Shown here: positions 7,310 through 14,961 of the stretch, one piece after another
How the letters are laid out: each line of letters begins with the position of its first letter
Position numbering within the stretch: the first letter of the stretch is position 1
Assembly (NCBI RefSeq): GCF_004123905.1
Contig: NZ_MZXW01000026.1
Location: 1 to 64,000, forward strand
DNA length: 64,000 bases
Direction: 5' to 3'
Source of the DNA: Bradyrhizobium betae
GTDB lineage: Bacteria; Pseudomonadota; Alphaproteobacteria; Rhizobiales; Xanthobacteraceae
Notes under the pieces: generated by a model
Told to the model about the DNA's origin: nothing
The model's database searches: none
Seen by the model: only the letters and a program-made list of their open reading frames with translations
Translations under genes and position numbers: made by a program

Positions 7310-9154
7310 CTACGTCGCCTTCCTCGCGAACGTCGCCTTGAGATTGTCGAATAACTCCACCTTCACGCCGTTGCGGCGCATGATGAAGCTCTGCTGGAGC
7401 ACCGAGAGCGTGTTGTTCCAGGCCCAGTAGATCACGAGGCCCGCCGGGAAGCCGGCCAGCATGAAGGTGAAGATCAGCGGCATCCAGTTGAAGATCATCT
7501 GCTGGGTCGGATCCGGCGGCGTCGGGTTCAGCTTCATCTGGAACCACATCGTGATGCCCATGATGATCGGCCAGATGCCGAGCGCGAGGTAGTGCCCGAA
7601 CAGCGGCAGCGTGGTCGGATCGAACGGGATCAGGCCGAACAAAGTGAAGAGGTTGGTCGGATCCGGCGCCGAGAGGTCCTTGATCCAGCCGAAGAACGGC
7701 GCGTGCCGCATCTCGATGGTGACGAACAGCACCTTGTAGAGCGAGAAGAACACCGGGATCTGGATCACCACGGGAAGACAACCGGCGACCGGATTGATCT
7801 TCTCCTTGCGGTAGATCTCCATCATCTCCTGCTGCTGCTTCACCTTGTCATCAGGGTAGCGCTCTTTCAGCGCCTGAAGCTGCGGCTGGACCGACTTCAT
7901 CTTCGCCATCGAGGCGTAGGACTTGTTCGCCAGCGGGAAGAACAGCAGCTTCACGATCACGGTCACGAGCAGGATCGAGATGCCGAAATTGCCGAAGAAG
8001 CGGTAGAAGAAGTCGAGGCCGAGGAACATCGGCTTGGTGATGAAGTAGAACCAGCCCCAGTCGATCAAGAGATCGAAATGGTTCAGCCCCAGCTCTTTGT
8101 TGTAGCCGCCGAGGCCGGCGAACGGGAACACGCCGACGACGCCGGCTTCCTTGGCGCCGGCAAACAGCCGCGCATTCGCGGTCGCGGTGCCGCCGATCGC
8201 GACGGTGACGGGATCGAGCAGATAGTCGGTCTGGTAGGTGTGGACGTTGCCGACCGGGTTCGACGAGAACCGCGCCTGAAGTGGCGCACTGGTGTCGGGC
8301 AGCAGCGCCGAGGCCCAGTACTTGTCGGTGATGCCGAGCCAGCCATTGGTGGCCTTGAAGTTCACCGTCTTGGCTTCGTCGATCTTCTTGTAGGCGTATT
8401 CCTGCAAGCCATCGAGATAGCCGATCAGGCCTTCATGCAGGATGTAATAGCCGGAGACCTGCGGCGCGCCGTGGCGCGAGATCAGAGCGAACGGATAGAG
8501 CGTAACCGGCGCGTTGCCGACATTGCTCACCTCATCCTTGAGCGTGAAGAGATAATGGTCGTCGACCGAGATGGTGCGACGGAAGGTCAGGCCCTCGCCA
8601 TTATCCCATTTCAGCACCGCAGGCGTCGTCGGCGTCAGGCTGCCGCTGCCGTCCTGCTGCCAGACGGTCTGGGCATCCGGCATCTTCGACGTCACGCCGG
8701 TTGCCGCCACCCAGCCGAATTCGGCGTAATAGGGTTCTGCCGTGCCCGAGGGCGAATAGAGGATGATCGCCGGCGATTTCGGGTCGACCGTTTCGCGGTA
8801 CTGCACCAGTGCGAGGTCGTCGATGCGGCCGCCCTTCAGCGACACGCTGCCGGTCAGCCGCGGCGTGTCGATCTTCACGCGCGGGCTGGCTGCAATGGCG
8901 GTGTCGCGGGCAACGACCGGCTGCGCCTGCTGGTTCGCACCCGGTGTCGACGGCTGTGCCGCGCCGCCGGCCTGCGGGGTCGTGCCCGGCGTCGCCGAGG
9001 CCGCCGGCTGCGGCGTGGTCTTCTGGAGTTCGGCCTGCGCCTGTTGTTGGGCGCGCTGCTTCTCCATCGCCGGCACATTGTAGAAATATTGCCAGGCGAT
9101 CAGGACGAGGCCCGACAGAATGACGGCGAGGATGGTATTGCGATTGTCGGTCAT
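7310..9154 (-). CDS. yidC: Membrane protein insertase YidC
   Basis: About 614 residues. It inserts and folds inner-membrane proteins, alone or with SecYEG. The N-terminus MTDNRNTILAVILSGLVLIAWQYFY is the first membrane anchor. A Gln/Ala/Pro-rich linker (about 30-75), the periplasmic beta-sandwich domain (about 80-350) and the conserved five-helix insertase core follow (FLGLDFFYRFFGNFGISILLVTVIVKLLFFPLANKS onward). An upstream in-frame extension overlaps rnpA and lacks family similarity, so the start is placed at 9154, 13 bases after the rnpA stop. No yidD gene lies between rnpA and yidC. Confidence 0.96.
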   Translation of the reverse strand: MTDNRNTILAVILSGLVLIAWQYFYNVPAMEKQRAQQQAQAELQKTTPQPAASATPGTTPQAGGAAQPSTPGANQQAQPVVARDTAIAASPRVKIDTPRLTGSVSLKGGRIDDLALVQYRETVDPKSPAIILYSPSGTAEPYYAEFGWVAATGVTSKMPDAQTVWQQDGSGSLTPTTPAVLKWDNGEGLTFRRTISVDDHYLFTLKDEVSNVGNAPVTLYPFALISRHGAPQVSGYYILHEGLIGYLDGLQEYAYKKIDEAKTVNFKATNGWLGITDKYWASALLPDTSAPLQARFSSNPVGNVHTYQTDYLLDPVTVAIGGTATANARLFAGAKEAGVVGVFPFAGLGGYNKELGLNHFDLLIDWGWFYFITKPMFLGLDFFYRFFGNFGISILLVTVIVKLLFFPLANKSYASMAKMKSVQPQLQALKERYPDDKVKQQQEMMEIYRKEKINPVAGCLPVVIQIPVFFSLYKVLFVTIEMRHAPFFGWIKDLSAPDPTNLFTLFGLIPFDPTTLPLFGHYLALGIWPIIMGITMWFQMKLNPTPPDPTQQMIFNWMPLIFTFMLAGFPAGLVIYWAWNNTLSVLQQSFIMRRNGVKVELFDNLKATFARKAT

Positions 9155-9167
9155 CATTCTCTCGTCA

Positions 9168-9584
9168 TCAATCCGGTTTGCGGCTGGTCGCAGGAGCGGG
9201 GCCGGGCCTTGAGCCGTCGATTTTTGGGCCGCGTCCCTTGTGCGTATGCCGCACCGGCTTCGTGAACGCCATGCGCAGATCGTCGAGCATGGTCGTGAAG
9301 TCGCGCGAGAGCGCGTCCCTGCGTCCGACCAGCACATAATCATGATGGGGCTGCATCGACACCGGATCGAGCCGCTTCACCAATTCGCGAAGCCGGCGCC
9401 GGATGCGATTGCGCTCGGGGGCGTTGCCGTTCTTTTTGGTAACGGTGAAGCCGATCCGGATCGGGCCGCTGTCGTCGCGGCCAAGGCTTCGACGGTCAAG
9501 GCTTTGCAGGACGAACGCGGGACTATTCGCCCGCGCGCCATTGGCAACGGCGAGGAAATCCGCCCGCTGCCTCAGCCGATCCAT
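9168..9584 (-). CDS. rnpA: Ribonuclease P protein component
   Basis: A basic 138-residue protein that assists the catalytic RNA of RNase P in removing tRNA 5' leaders. The core RIGFTVTKKNGNAPERNRIRRRLRELVK contains the family's RNR-type signature. The N-terminal RLRQRADFLAVANGARAN and the mid-region HHDYVLVGRRDAL are also typical. It follows rpmH by 28 bases in the classic rpmH-rnpA order. Confidence 0.94.
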   Translation of the reverse strand: MDRLRQRADFLAVANGARANSPAFVLQSLDRRSLGRDDSGPIRIGFTVTKKNGNAPERNRIRRRLRELVKRLDPVSMQPHHDYVLVGRRDALSRDFTTMLDDLRMAFTKPVRHTHKGRGPKIDGSRPGPAPATSRKPD

Positions 9585-9612
9585 GATGAAATCCCAAAAA
9601 TGGGGGTCCGGC

Positions 9613-9747
9613 TCAGGCGCTCAGACGCTTGCGGCCGCGGGCGCGACGTGCGGCGAGAACCTTGCGGCCGCCGGCAGTCGCGAGACGGGCACGGAAACCG
9701 TGACGGCGCTTGCGCACCAGTTTGCTGGGTTGATAAGTCCGCTTCAC
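9613..9747 (-). CDS. rpmH: 50S ribosomal protein L34, GTG start
   Basis: A 44-residue protein beginning (GTG)KRTYQPSKLVRKRRHGFRARL and ending GRKRLSA, a full-length and highly conserved L34. It uses GTG as start codon. It is the first gene of the rpmH-rnpA-yidC run on the minus strand. Confidence 0.96.
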   Translation of the reverse strand: MKRTYQPSKLVRKRRHGFRARLATAGGRKVLAARRARGRKRLSA

Positions 9748-10111
9748 GGGTTTTTCTCCGCTGACCGGGCAATTTGCCTGTAGAATTAAGGGTAAAGTCC
9801 GGAAGATGCGGCCCCAAACGGGCCTTTTTCGGCCCCAAGAGAGCCGCTCCCGGCGTCAAACCGGGTCATCGCGGACAATTTGGCCGGCTTATAAGGGAGC
9901 GTCTTGTTTTCGTCAACGCCGCAAGAGCGCGCGATTTCGGTGAATATCGCTGTTTGTGCGGGGTTTTTAACCCTTGAGGTAGCGCATAGCCCTATCAGCG
10001 CTTACATCCCACCTTGGGAGATTAGCGATCCGTAATTTGACCGGGCCGGGGGCGGGCCGCATCCTTCCTCCGCCAGATCGTTCACCGGCAAGATCTTTCA
10101 GCGGAAAGTCA
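9748..10111. other. Intergenic region between divergent rpmH and histidine kinase genes
   Basis: This 364-base gap holds the promoters for rpmH (minus) and the kinase (plus). A small G/C hairpin with a T-run (GGCCCCAAACGGGCC TTTTT) is visible at 9812-9831. No DnaA-box cluster of the TTATCCACA type was seen, so there is no support for an origin here, although rpmH is near oriC in some bacteria. No convincing gene was seen. Confidence 0.5.
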
Positions 10112-11629
10112 GTGAGGACGAATTTCGTGGCAGCGACAGACCTCCAGCCGATCCAGGATGCGGATCAGCGGGACCCACCGGCGGCGTGGCCGCGTGGGCC
10201 TGCCGGGCTTGGGCTGTCCGGCAAGCTGCTGCTGCTGACCGTCCCCCTGGTGATGATCGCGGCCATCCTGCTCTACGTCCCCGCCATCGCCAACTTCTGG
10301 GTCAACCGGCTGAACGACCGCGTGGCGGCCGCGAACACGGCGGCGCTGGTGCTCGATGCCGCGCCGCTCGGCATGGTCCCCGATTCGCTGTCGCGCGAGA
10401 TCCTGAAAAGCATCAATGCCCGCGCCGTCGCCATCAAGATGGGCCAGCAGCGCCGGCTGCTCGCCAGCGACAATCTGCCGACTGCGATCGAACATGATGT
10501 CGACCTGCGCGACATGACGGTGTGGGAGGCGATCACCGGTTCGTTCCAGATGATGCTGGAGACCGGCAACCAGCCGATCCGCATCGTCGGCCCCGGCGTC
10601 GGCAACGCCCAGTTCGTCGAGATCGTGACTGACGAGCAGCCGTTGCGACTGCAGATGTACCGTTTTTCCCGCAACGTCGTGGTGGTCGCGCTGATCATCG
10701 GGGTGCTGACCGCGAGCCTGGTCTATTTCGCGCTCCATTATCTGTTCGTGCGGCCGATGCGGCGGCTCACCGCCAGCCTGGTCGGCTTCCACGAAAACCC
10801 CGAAAGCTCGGCGCGGATCATCGTGCCGAGCCAGCGCAGCGACGAGATCGGGGTTGCCGAGCGCGAATTGTCGGACATGCAGCGCGATCTGATGTCGATG
10901 CTGCACCAGAAGAGCCGGCTCGCCGCGCTCGGCCTCGCGGTGTCCAAGATCAACCACGATCTGCGCAATCTGCTCGCCTCCGCGCAGCTGTTGTCGGACC
11001 AGCTCGCCAGCGTGCCGGATCCGCGGGTGCAGCGCTTTGCGCCAAAGCTGGTGCGCTCGCTCGAGCGCGCCATCGCCTTCTGCCAGTCGACGCTGTCCTA
11101 TGGCCGCGCCCAGGAGGCCGCGCCCGACCGCCGCCTGATCCTGATCGAGCCTGTCGTGCTGGAGGTGCGTGAGACCGCGGGCCTTGCCAGCGATGCCTCG
11201 ATCGCCTGGGTCGCCGCGATCGAGCGCGGGCTCGCGATCGATGCCGATCCCGATCAGCTGTTCCGCGTGCTGCTCAACCTCGTCCGCAACGCCGCCCAGG
11301 CGCTGGAAAGCCATGCGTCGGCCGAGGGCGGCGGCGCGCAGCAGATCCGGATCACGGGCAAGCGCGAGGGCGCCGTCGCGATCCTGGAGGTCTCCGACAC
11401 CGGCCCCGGCGTGCCCCAGAAGACGCGGGACCATCTGTTCGAGGCATTCCAGACCTCCGGCCGCCCCGGCGGCAGCGGGCTTGGCCTTGCGATTGCCGCC
11501 GAACTCGTCCGCGCCCATGGCGGCGACATCCATCTGGTCGAAGGCACCATCGGCGCCACCTTCCGGATCGTCATCCCCGACCGCCCCGTGGAGCTCCTCT
11601 CCATCCGCAACGAGCGGCAGAGGGCGTAA
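10112..11629 (+). CDS. Membrane sensor histidine kinase, orphan
   Basis: About 505 residues from a GTG at 10112 with GGAAAG five bases upstream; a further GTG lies at 10127. A first membrane segment (LLLLTVPLVMIAAILLYVPAI) is followed by a periplasmic sensor region of about 150 residues and a second segment (VVVVALIIGVLTASLVYFALHYLF). A HAMP linker (RPMRRLTASLVGF), a phosphoacceptor helix (KINHDLRNLLASA) and a HATPase domain with N-box NLVRNAAQAL, G1 DTGPGVP and G2 GGSGLGLAIA complete it. No response regulator is adjacent, so its partner and signal are unknown. Confidence 0.88.
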   Translation: MRTNFVAATDLQPIQDADQRDPPAAWPRGPAGLGLSGKLLLLTVPLVMIAAILLYVPAIANFWVNRLNDRVAAANTAALVLDAAPLGMVPDSLSREILKSINARAVAIKMGQQRRLLASDNLPTAIEHDVDLRDMTVWEAITGSFQMMLETGNQPIRIVGPGVGNAQFVEIVTDEQPLRLQMYRFSRNVVVVALIIGVLTASLVYFALHYLFVRPMRRLTASLVGFHENPESSARIIVPSQRSDEIGVAERELSDMQRDLMSMLHQKSRLAALGLAVSKINHDLRNLLASAQLLSDQLASVPDPRVQRFAPKLVRSLERAIAFCQSTLSYGRAQEAAPDRRLILIEPVVLEVRETAGLASDASIAWVAAIERGLAIDADPDQLFRVLLNLVRNAAQALESHASAEGGGAQQIRITGKREGAVAILEVSDTGPGVPQKTRDHLFEAFQTSGRPGGSGLGLAIAAELVRAHGGDIHLVEGTIGATFRIVIPDRPVELLSIRNERQRA

Positions 11630-11798
11630 GGCTCGGCCAGTGGCCGATTCCCGGAAAACCATCATTCCGGTGTAAAATCTCCCCAATCCGGACCTTGCCA
11701 ACCGGGGCAAGAGCGGTTAGTCAGAGCGCTCTTTCGCACCCCTTCGGCGCTGTCCGGAGGCTGCGTGTGGGCTAAATCCCGCACTGTTCGCGAAAAAC

Positions 11799-11875
11799 GC
11801 GCCCGTAGCTCAGCTGGATAGAGCATCAGACTACGAATCTGAGGGTCGGACGTTCGAATCGTTCCGGGCGCGCCA
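11799..11875 (+). tRNA. tRNA-Arg (anticodon ACG)
   Basis: A 77-base cloverleaf with acceptor pairing GCGCCCG / CGGGCGC, discriminator G and encoded CCA at 11873-11875. The D-arm GCTCAGCTGGATAGAGC, an anticodon loop with ACG at 11833-11835, and the T-arm loop TTCGAAT are all visible. ACG reads CGU/CGC/CGA after A34 is converted to inosine. Confidence 0.96.
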
Positions 11876-11895
11876 TTTCGGTAGTATGTGATCCC

Positions 11896-12798
11896 ATGCG
11901 TACTATCGATCGCCTGTTCTCCTGCCTCGTTCTGTTCCTTGCATTCACAACCGTCCCGGTGCTTCCCGCACGCGCGGCTGAAACCTGCCCGTTTATCAGC
12001 GCCCAGGAGCTGGCCCGCGCGATGCCGGCGCTCAAATGGTCGTTGATTTCAAATCAGGACGGCCGCGGCTGCATCTACCAGGGCGGGCGCGGCGACACCA
12101 TGATGCTGACCGTGTTCCGCAATCCCGACAAGGACCGCGCCAGGGAATTGTACGCGACCTTCGTCAAGACGCTTGGCGAGCGCATGCCGCTCAACGCAGT
12201 CGCGGGGATCGGCGACGAAGGCCAGGGCGGAACGAGCGCCGCCGGCGCAGAGCGCCAGGAGGCCTCGGTCGTCGCTTTGTCCGGCGACTACATTCTGCAG
12301 ATCAGCGTCTATCCGACCGGCCGGCGTGCCGACGACGCGCTGCTCGGGCCGCTCAGCGAAGTCGCGCGAATTGCCGTCGCCAACGTGAGCAAAAGCAGCG
12401 AGCGCTTCGGCACTTGCGAGTGGCTCACCGCCACGGATGCCGACGGCTTTCTCGACAAGAGCACGCTCGAGGTCCAGCGCACCGGCGCGGGCAGCTGCAT
12501 GATGTTCGATCGCGAGGCCAACACCATGACCGTCGCGGTGATCGCGACCTCGCGCGGCACCGCCACCGGCATGATGAAACGCACAGGCCCGTGCAAGCAT
12601 GTCGCGATCCCCGAGCTCGGCAGCGAAGCGTTCGGCGAGCATTCCTGCACCAAGGGCAACGGCACCGCCGTCACCGTCTATGTCTGGAAGAACGGCCGGC
12701 AGGCTTCGATCCTGTTCGCGCCTGTCAAGCCGCATCCCGAGTCCGGCTCGGTCGAGCGCCTGAAGGCGGTCGCGGGGCGCGTCTATGGGAAATTGTAA
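11896..12798 (+). CDS. Secreted protein of unknown function
   Basis: A 300-residue protein with a clear Sec signal peptide (MRTIDRLFSCLVLFLAFTTVPVLPARAAE, cleavage expected after ARA). The mature part contains two similar halves, each with cysteines: TCPFISAQELARAMPAL... GRGCIYQGG, and FGTCEWLTATDAD... SCMMFD. This suggests a duplicated periplasmic domain held by disulfides. No enzyme motif was recognised. It starts 20 bases after tRNA-Arg and is convergent with the lipoprotein gene. Confidence 0.75.
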   Translation: MRTIDRLFSCLVLFLAFTTVPVLPARAAETCPFISAQELARAMPALKWSLISNQDGRGCIYQGGRGDTMMLTVFRNPDKDRARELYATFVKTLGERMPLNAVAGIGDEGQGGTSAAGAERQEASVVALSGDYILQISVYPTGRRADDALLGPLSEVARIAVANVSKSSERFGTCEWLTATDADGFLDKSTLEVQRTGAGSCMMFDREANTMTVAVIATSRGTATGMMKRTGPCKHVAIPELGSEAFGEHSCTKGNGTAVTVYVWKNGRQASILFAPVKPHPESGSVERLKAVAGRVYGKL

Positions 12799-12817
12799 CG
12801 GCGCCACGCATGCCCCG

Positions 12818-13171
12818 TCACGGAGCGCGGGTCAGCTCCACGCCATCGACCACCATCTTCCATGTCCCCGCTTCCTGGTGAGGTGGCGTCGACACCTTGA
12901 ATGTCGTCGACAGCAGTGGAATTCCGACGACGAAATTATCGCCCGCGAACCTGCGCAGCGGCGCGTTGATCGTTGTCGTGACCTCGCCGATCGTGGTGCC
13001 CTCCGTGACGCGCTTGTAGTGGACGGTCCCGTCTTTGGTCAGCTCGACCTCCATCGCAGGCGCGTGCCATTCGCCGACATAGGCGGCCTTGTCCTCCGGC
13101 ACCGGCTGTCCGCAGGCCGCCAGCAGCGGCAGGGCCGCAACGAGAACCACTAGAGGCGTTCGCTTTCTCAT
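12818..13171 (-). CDS. Small lipoprotein of unknown function
   Basis: The 117-residue product starts MRKRTPLVVLVAALPLLAAC, with a lipobox LLAAC that predicts lipidation at Cys20 and membrane attachment. The rest is a beta-rich domain (YVGEWHAPAMEVELTKDGTVHYKRVTEG...) resembling small beta-barrel lipoproteins. An upstream in-frame extension would put charged residues ahead of the signal and was rejected. It ends 19 bases from the convergent secreted-protein gene. Confidence 0.75.
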   Translation of the reverse strand: MRKRTPLVVLVAALPLLAACGQPVPEDKAAYVGEWHAPAMEVELTKDGTVHYKRVTEGTTIGEVTTTINAPLRRFAGDNFVVGIPLLSTTFKVSTPPHQEAGTWKMVVDGVELTRAP

Positions 13172-13236
13172 ATTTTCGCTCGACAGCGGGAGGCGCCAGG
13201 GAGATGCGGTAGCGCCCCTCTTCGTCGGCCATCGTG

Positions 13237-14022
13237 TCATTCGGGTTCACGGCCCGCCAGCACCTCCTTGCACTTGACCGCAAAGGCGTTGAGATACGCG
13301 CCGATCTCGTTCGCCAGCGCGGCGGACCGATCGACATTTTGCAGGCTCATGTTGAGTGCGTAGACCGGAAGCCCCTCGAGCACGATGGGCGTTGCGACGG
13401 CGAGAACGGCAGGTTGCCACGACACGGCGCAATAGCCGTTGTGTTCGACGGCGCTGATCGAGGTCCTGACCTCTGCAAGCAGCATCCTCGTGGCAGCAGC
13501 GCTGCGCCGTTTGAACAGTTTTAGCAATCGCTCGCGCTCGACTGCGGCAATGCCGGCGAGATAGGCACGACCGAGCGAGGTCAGCTCCATCGGCACCTGC
13601 TGCCCGGCGACCACGTTGCGCAGTGCCGCGCGGGGGCTGTAACGGATTGATTCGAGATACACCATCATGGTGCGATCCGCGGTCGCGAGCCCGACGTTGA
13701 GCCGGCGCTTCGCCGACTCGGCCCGCATCATCGCCCCGATCGCGTTGAGCACGGGCGATCCCGTCCGCATCGCGTGGCCGATGCTGATGACGGACGCGGC
13801 AAGGCGGTAGCTCCGCTCAGCGCGGACTTCGTCGAGCATCCCGGAATTGACCAGCGTTCGTGTCAGCCGGCTGACGGTCGATCGCGGCAATCCGGTTCGC
13901 TCCGCAATCTCGCCGTTGCCCAGCGTGTCGACGCCGGGACGGAAAGCCCTGAGGATTTCGACGCCCCTTTCGAGCGACCGGTTGCCGTCGATCCCGCCCG
14001 CATATCTGCGCGCCTGCGCCAC
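13237..14022 (-). CDS. IclR family transcriptional regulator
   Basis: A 261-residue regulator. The N-terminal winged helix-turn-helix (SLERGVEILRAFRPGVDTLGNGEIAERTGLPRSTVSRLTRTLVNSG) is followed by the IclR effector domain (about 90-255), which usually binds an organic acid or CoA-related ligand. It is divergent from the enoyl-CoA hydratase family / acyl-CoA synthetase / binding-protein operon. A palindrome at 14056-14070 lies between them, so it probably controls that operon and itself. Confidence 0.9.
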   Translation of the reverse strand: MAQARRYAGGIDGNRSLERGVEILRAFRPGVDTLGNGEIAERTGLPRSTVSRLTRTLVNSGMLDEVRAERSYRLAASVISIGHAMRTGSPVLNAIGAMMRAESAKRRLNVGLATADRTMMVYLESIRYSPRAALRNVVAGQQVPMELTSLGRAYLAGIAAVERERLLKLFKRRSAAATRMLLAEVRTSISAVEHNGYCAVSWQPAVLAVATPIVLEGLPVYALNMSLQNVDRSAALANEIGAYLNAFAVKCKEVLAGREPE

Positions 14023-14055
14023 ATCCAGCCTCCCAGATCATTTCCGTAAAGCCAT

Positions 14056-14070
14056 TTCCACTAAGTGGAA
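14056..14070. promoter_or_regulatory. Candidate IclR operator
   Basis: TTCCACT-A-AGTGGAA is a perfect 15-base inverted repeat, 33 bases upstream of the iclR start and 96 bases upstream of the enoyl-CoA hydratase family start. Its size and TTCCA/TGGAA arms suit IclR-family operators. The position in the divergent promoter supports control of both directions. Binding itself is inferred. Confidence 0.65.
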
Positions 14071-14166
14071 TTAAGGGGATGTTCCGGAGGATTCAAGCCG
14101 CTATAGCGTCAGGGAAGAAAATGCCCTGCCGCGCACGGCTCAACGACGCCAGCCACGGAGCTTGCC

Positions 14167-14958
14167 ATGTCCTATCAGCTCATCGAATTTTCCGTCGAAG
14201 CCGGTGTCGCGACGATTGCCTTCAACCGGCCGGAACGGCGCAACGCCATGAGCGACGACATGCGCGTCGAGTTCGTCGGGGCGCTCGAAACCGTCGCCCG
14301 CGACAAGGCGATCAAGGCCTTGGTCCTGACCGGGCGCGGCAATGCCTTCTGTGCCGGCGGCGACATCAGTGGCATGAAACGCCGGCTCGAGTCGCCGCAG
14401 GGCGAGGTCGCATTCAACGGATGGAGCCGTCAGCAGGGCGTGCACCACGTGCAGTCGTTCCTGCTCGGCCTGCCGAAGCCGACGATCGCCGCTGTCAACG
14501 GCGCGGCGGCGGGCCTCGGCGCGGATACCGCGCTGGCCTGCGACTTCGTGATGGGAACGGAACGATCGAAATTCACCTGGTCCTACATCAAGCGCGGCCT
14601 GATCCCCGATGGCGGCGGCCTGTATTTCCTGCCGCGCCGAGTCGGGCTTCCGAAGGCCAAGGAGTTGATCTTCACCGGGCGCATGGTCGAAGCCGACGAA
14701 GCGTTGTCGCTCGGCATCGTCGATCGCAAGGTGGCTGCGGCGGAGTTGCTGCCGGCCGCGCAGGCCTGGGCGGCCGAACTGGCTCAGGGCTCTCCCACCG
14801 CGCTGGCGCTGGGCAAGAAGATCCTGAACGAGACCTTTGAGCATTCCGCGCACGACATCTTCAGTCTCGGCAGCCAGGCGCAGGCCATCTGCTACACCAG
14901 CGCGGAGCATCGGGACGCCGTGACGGCGTTCCTCGCGCAATCCGCGTCGAAGGATTGA
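14167..14958 (+). CDS. Enoyl-CoA hydratase/isomerase family protein
   Basis: A 263-residue crotonase-fold protein acting on a CoA thioester. The oxyanion-hole motifs FCAGGDISG and AAAGLGADTALACD are present. The two glutamates of true enoyl-CoA hydratases appear replaced: the first position reads Asp (GADTALACD) and the second lies in KRGLIPDGGG, also Asp. The exact reaction is therefore uncertain. GGAG precedes the start. Four bases after its stop begins the acyl-CoA synthetase, so the two probably act on the same acid. Confidence 0.88.
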   Translation: MSYQLIEFSVEAGVATIAFNRPERRNAMSDDMRVEFVGALETVARDKAIKALVLTGRGNAFCAGGDISGMKRRLESPQGEVAFNGWSRQQGVHHVQSFLLGLPKPTIAAVNGAAAGLGADTALACDFVMGTERSKFTWSYIKRGLIPDGGGLYFLPRRVGLPKAKELIFTGRMVEADEALSLGIVDRKVAAAELLPAAQAWAAELAQGSPTALALGKKILNETFEHSAHDIFSLGSQAQAICYTSAEHRDAVTAFLAQSASKD

Positions 14959-14961
14959 GCG

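Noticed and set aside
7592..9265. Long plus-strand open frame (557 codons) over yidC
   Set aside because: It lies opposite yidC and has no recognisable domain.
9748..10111. Chromosome origin near rpmH
   Set aside because: No cluster of DnaA boxes and no dnaA or dnaN gene in the area.
10109..11710. Long minus-strand open frame (533 codons) over the histidine kinase
   Set aside because: It is antisense to a kinase with all expected motifs; a composition artefact of high GC.
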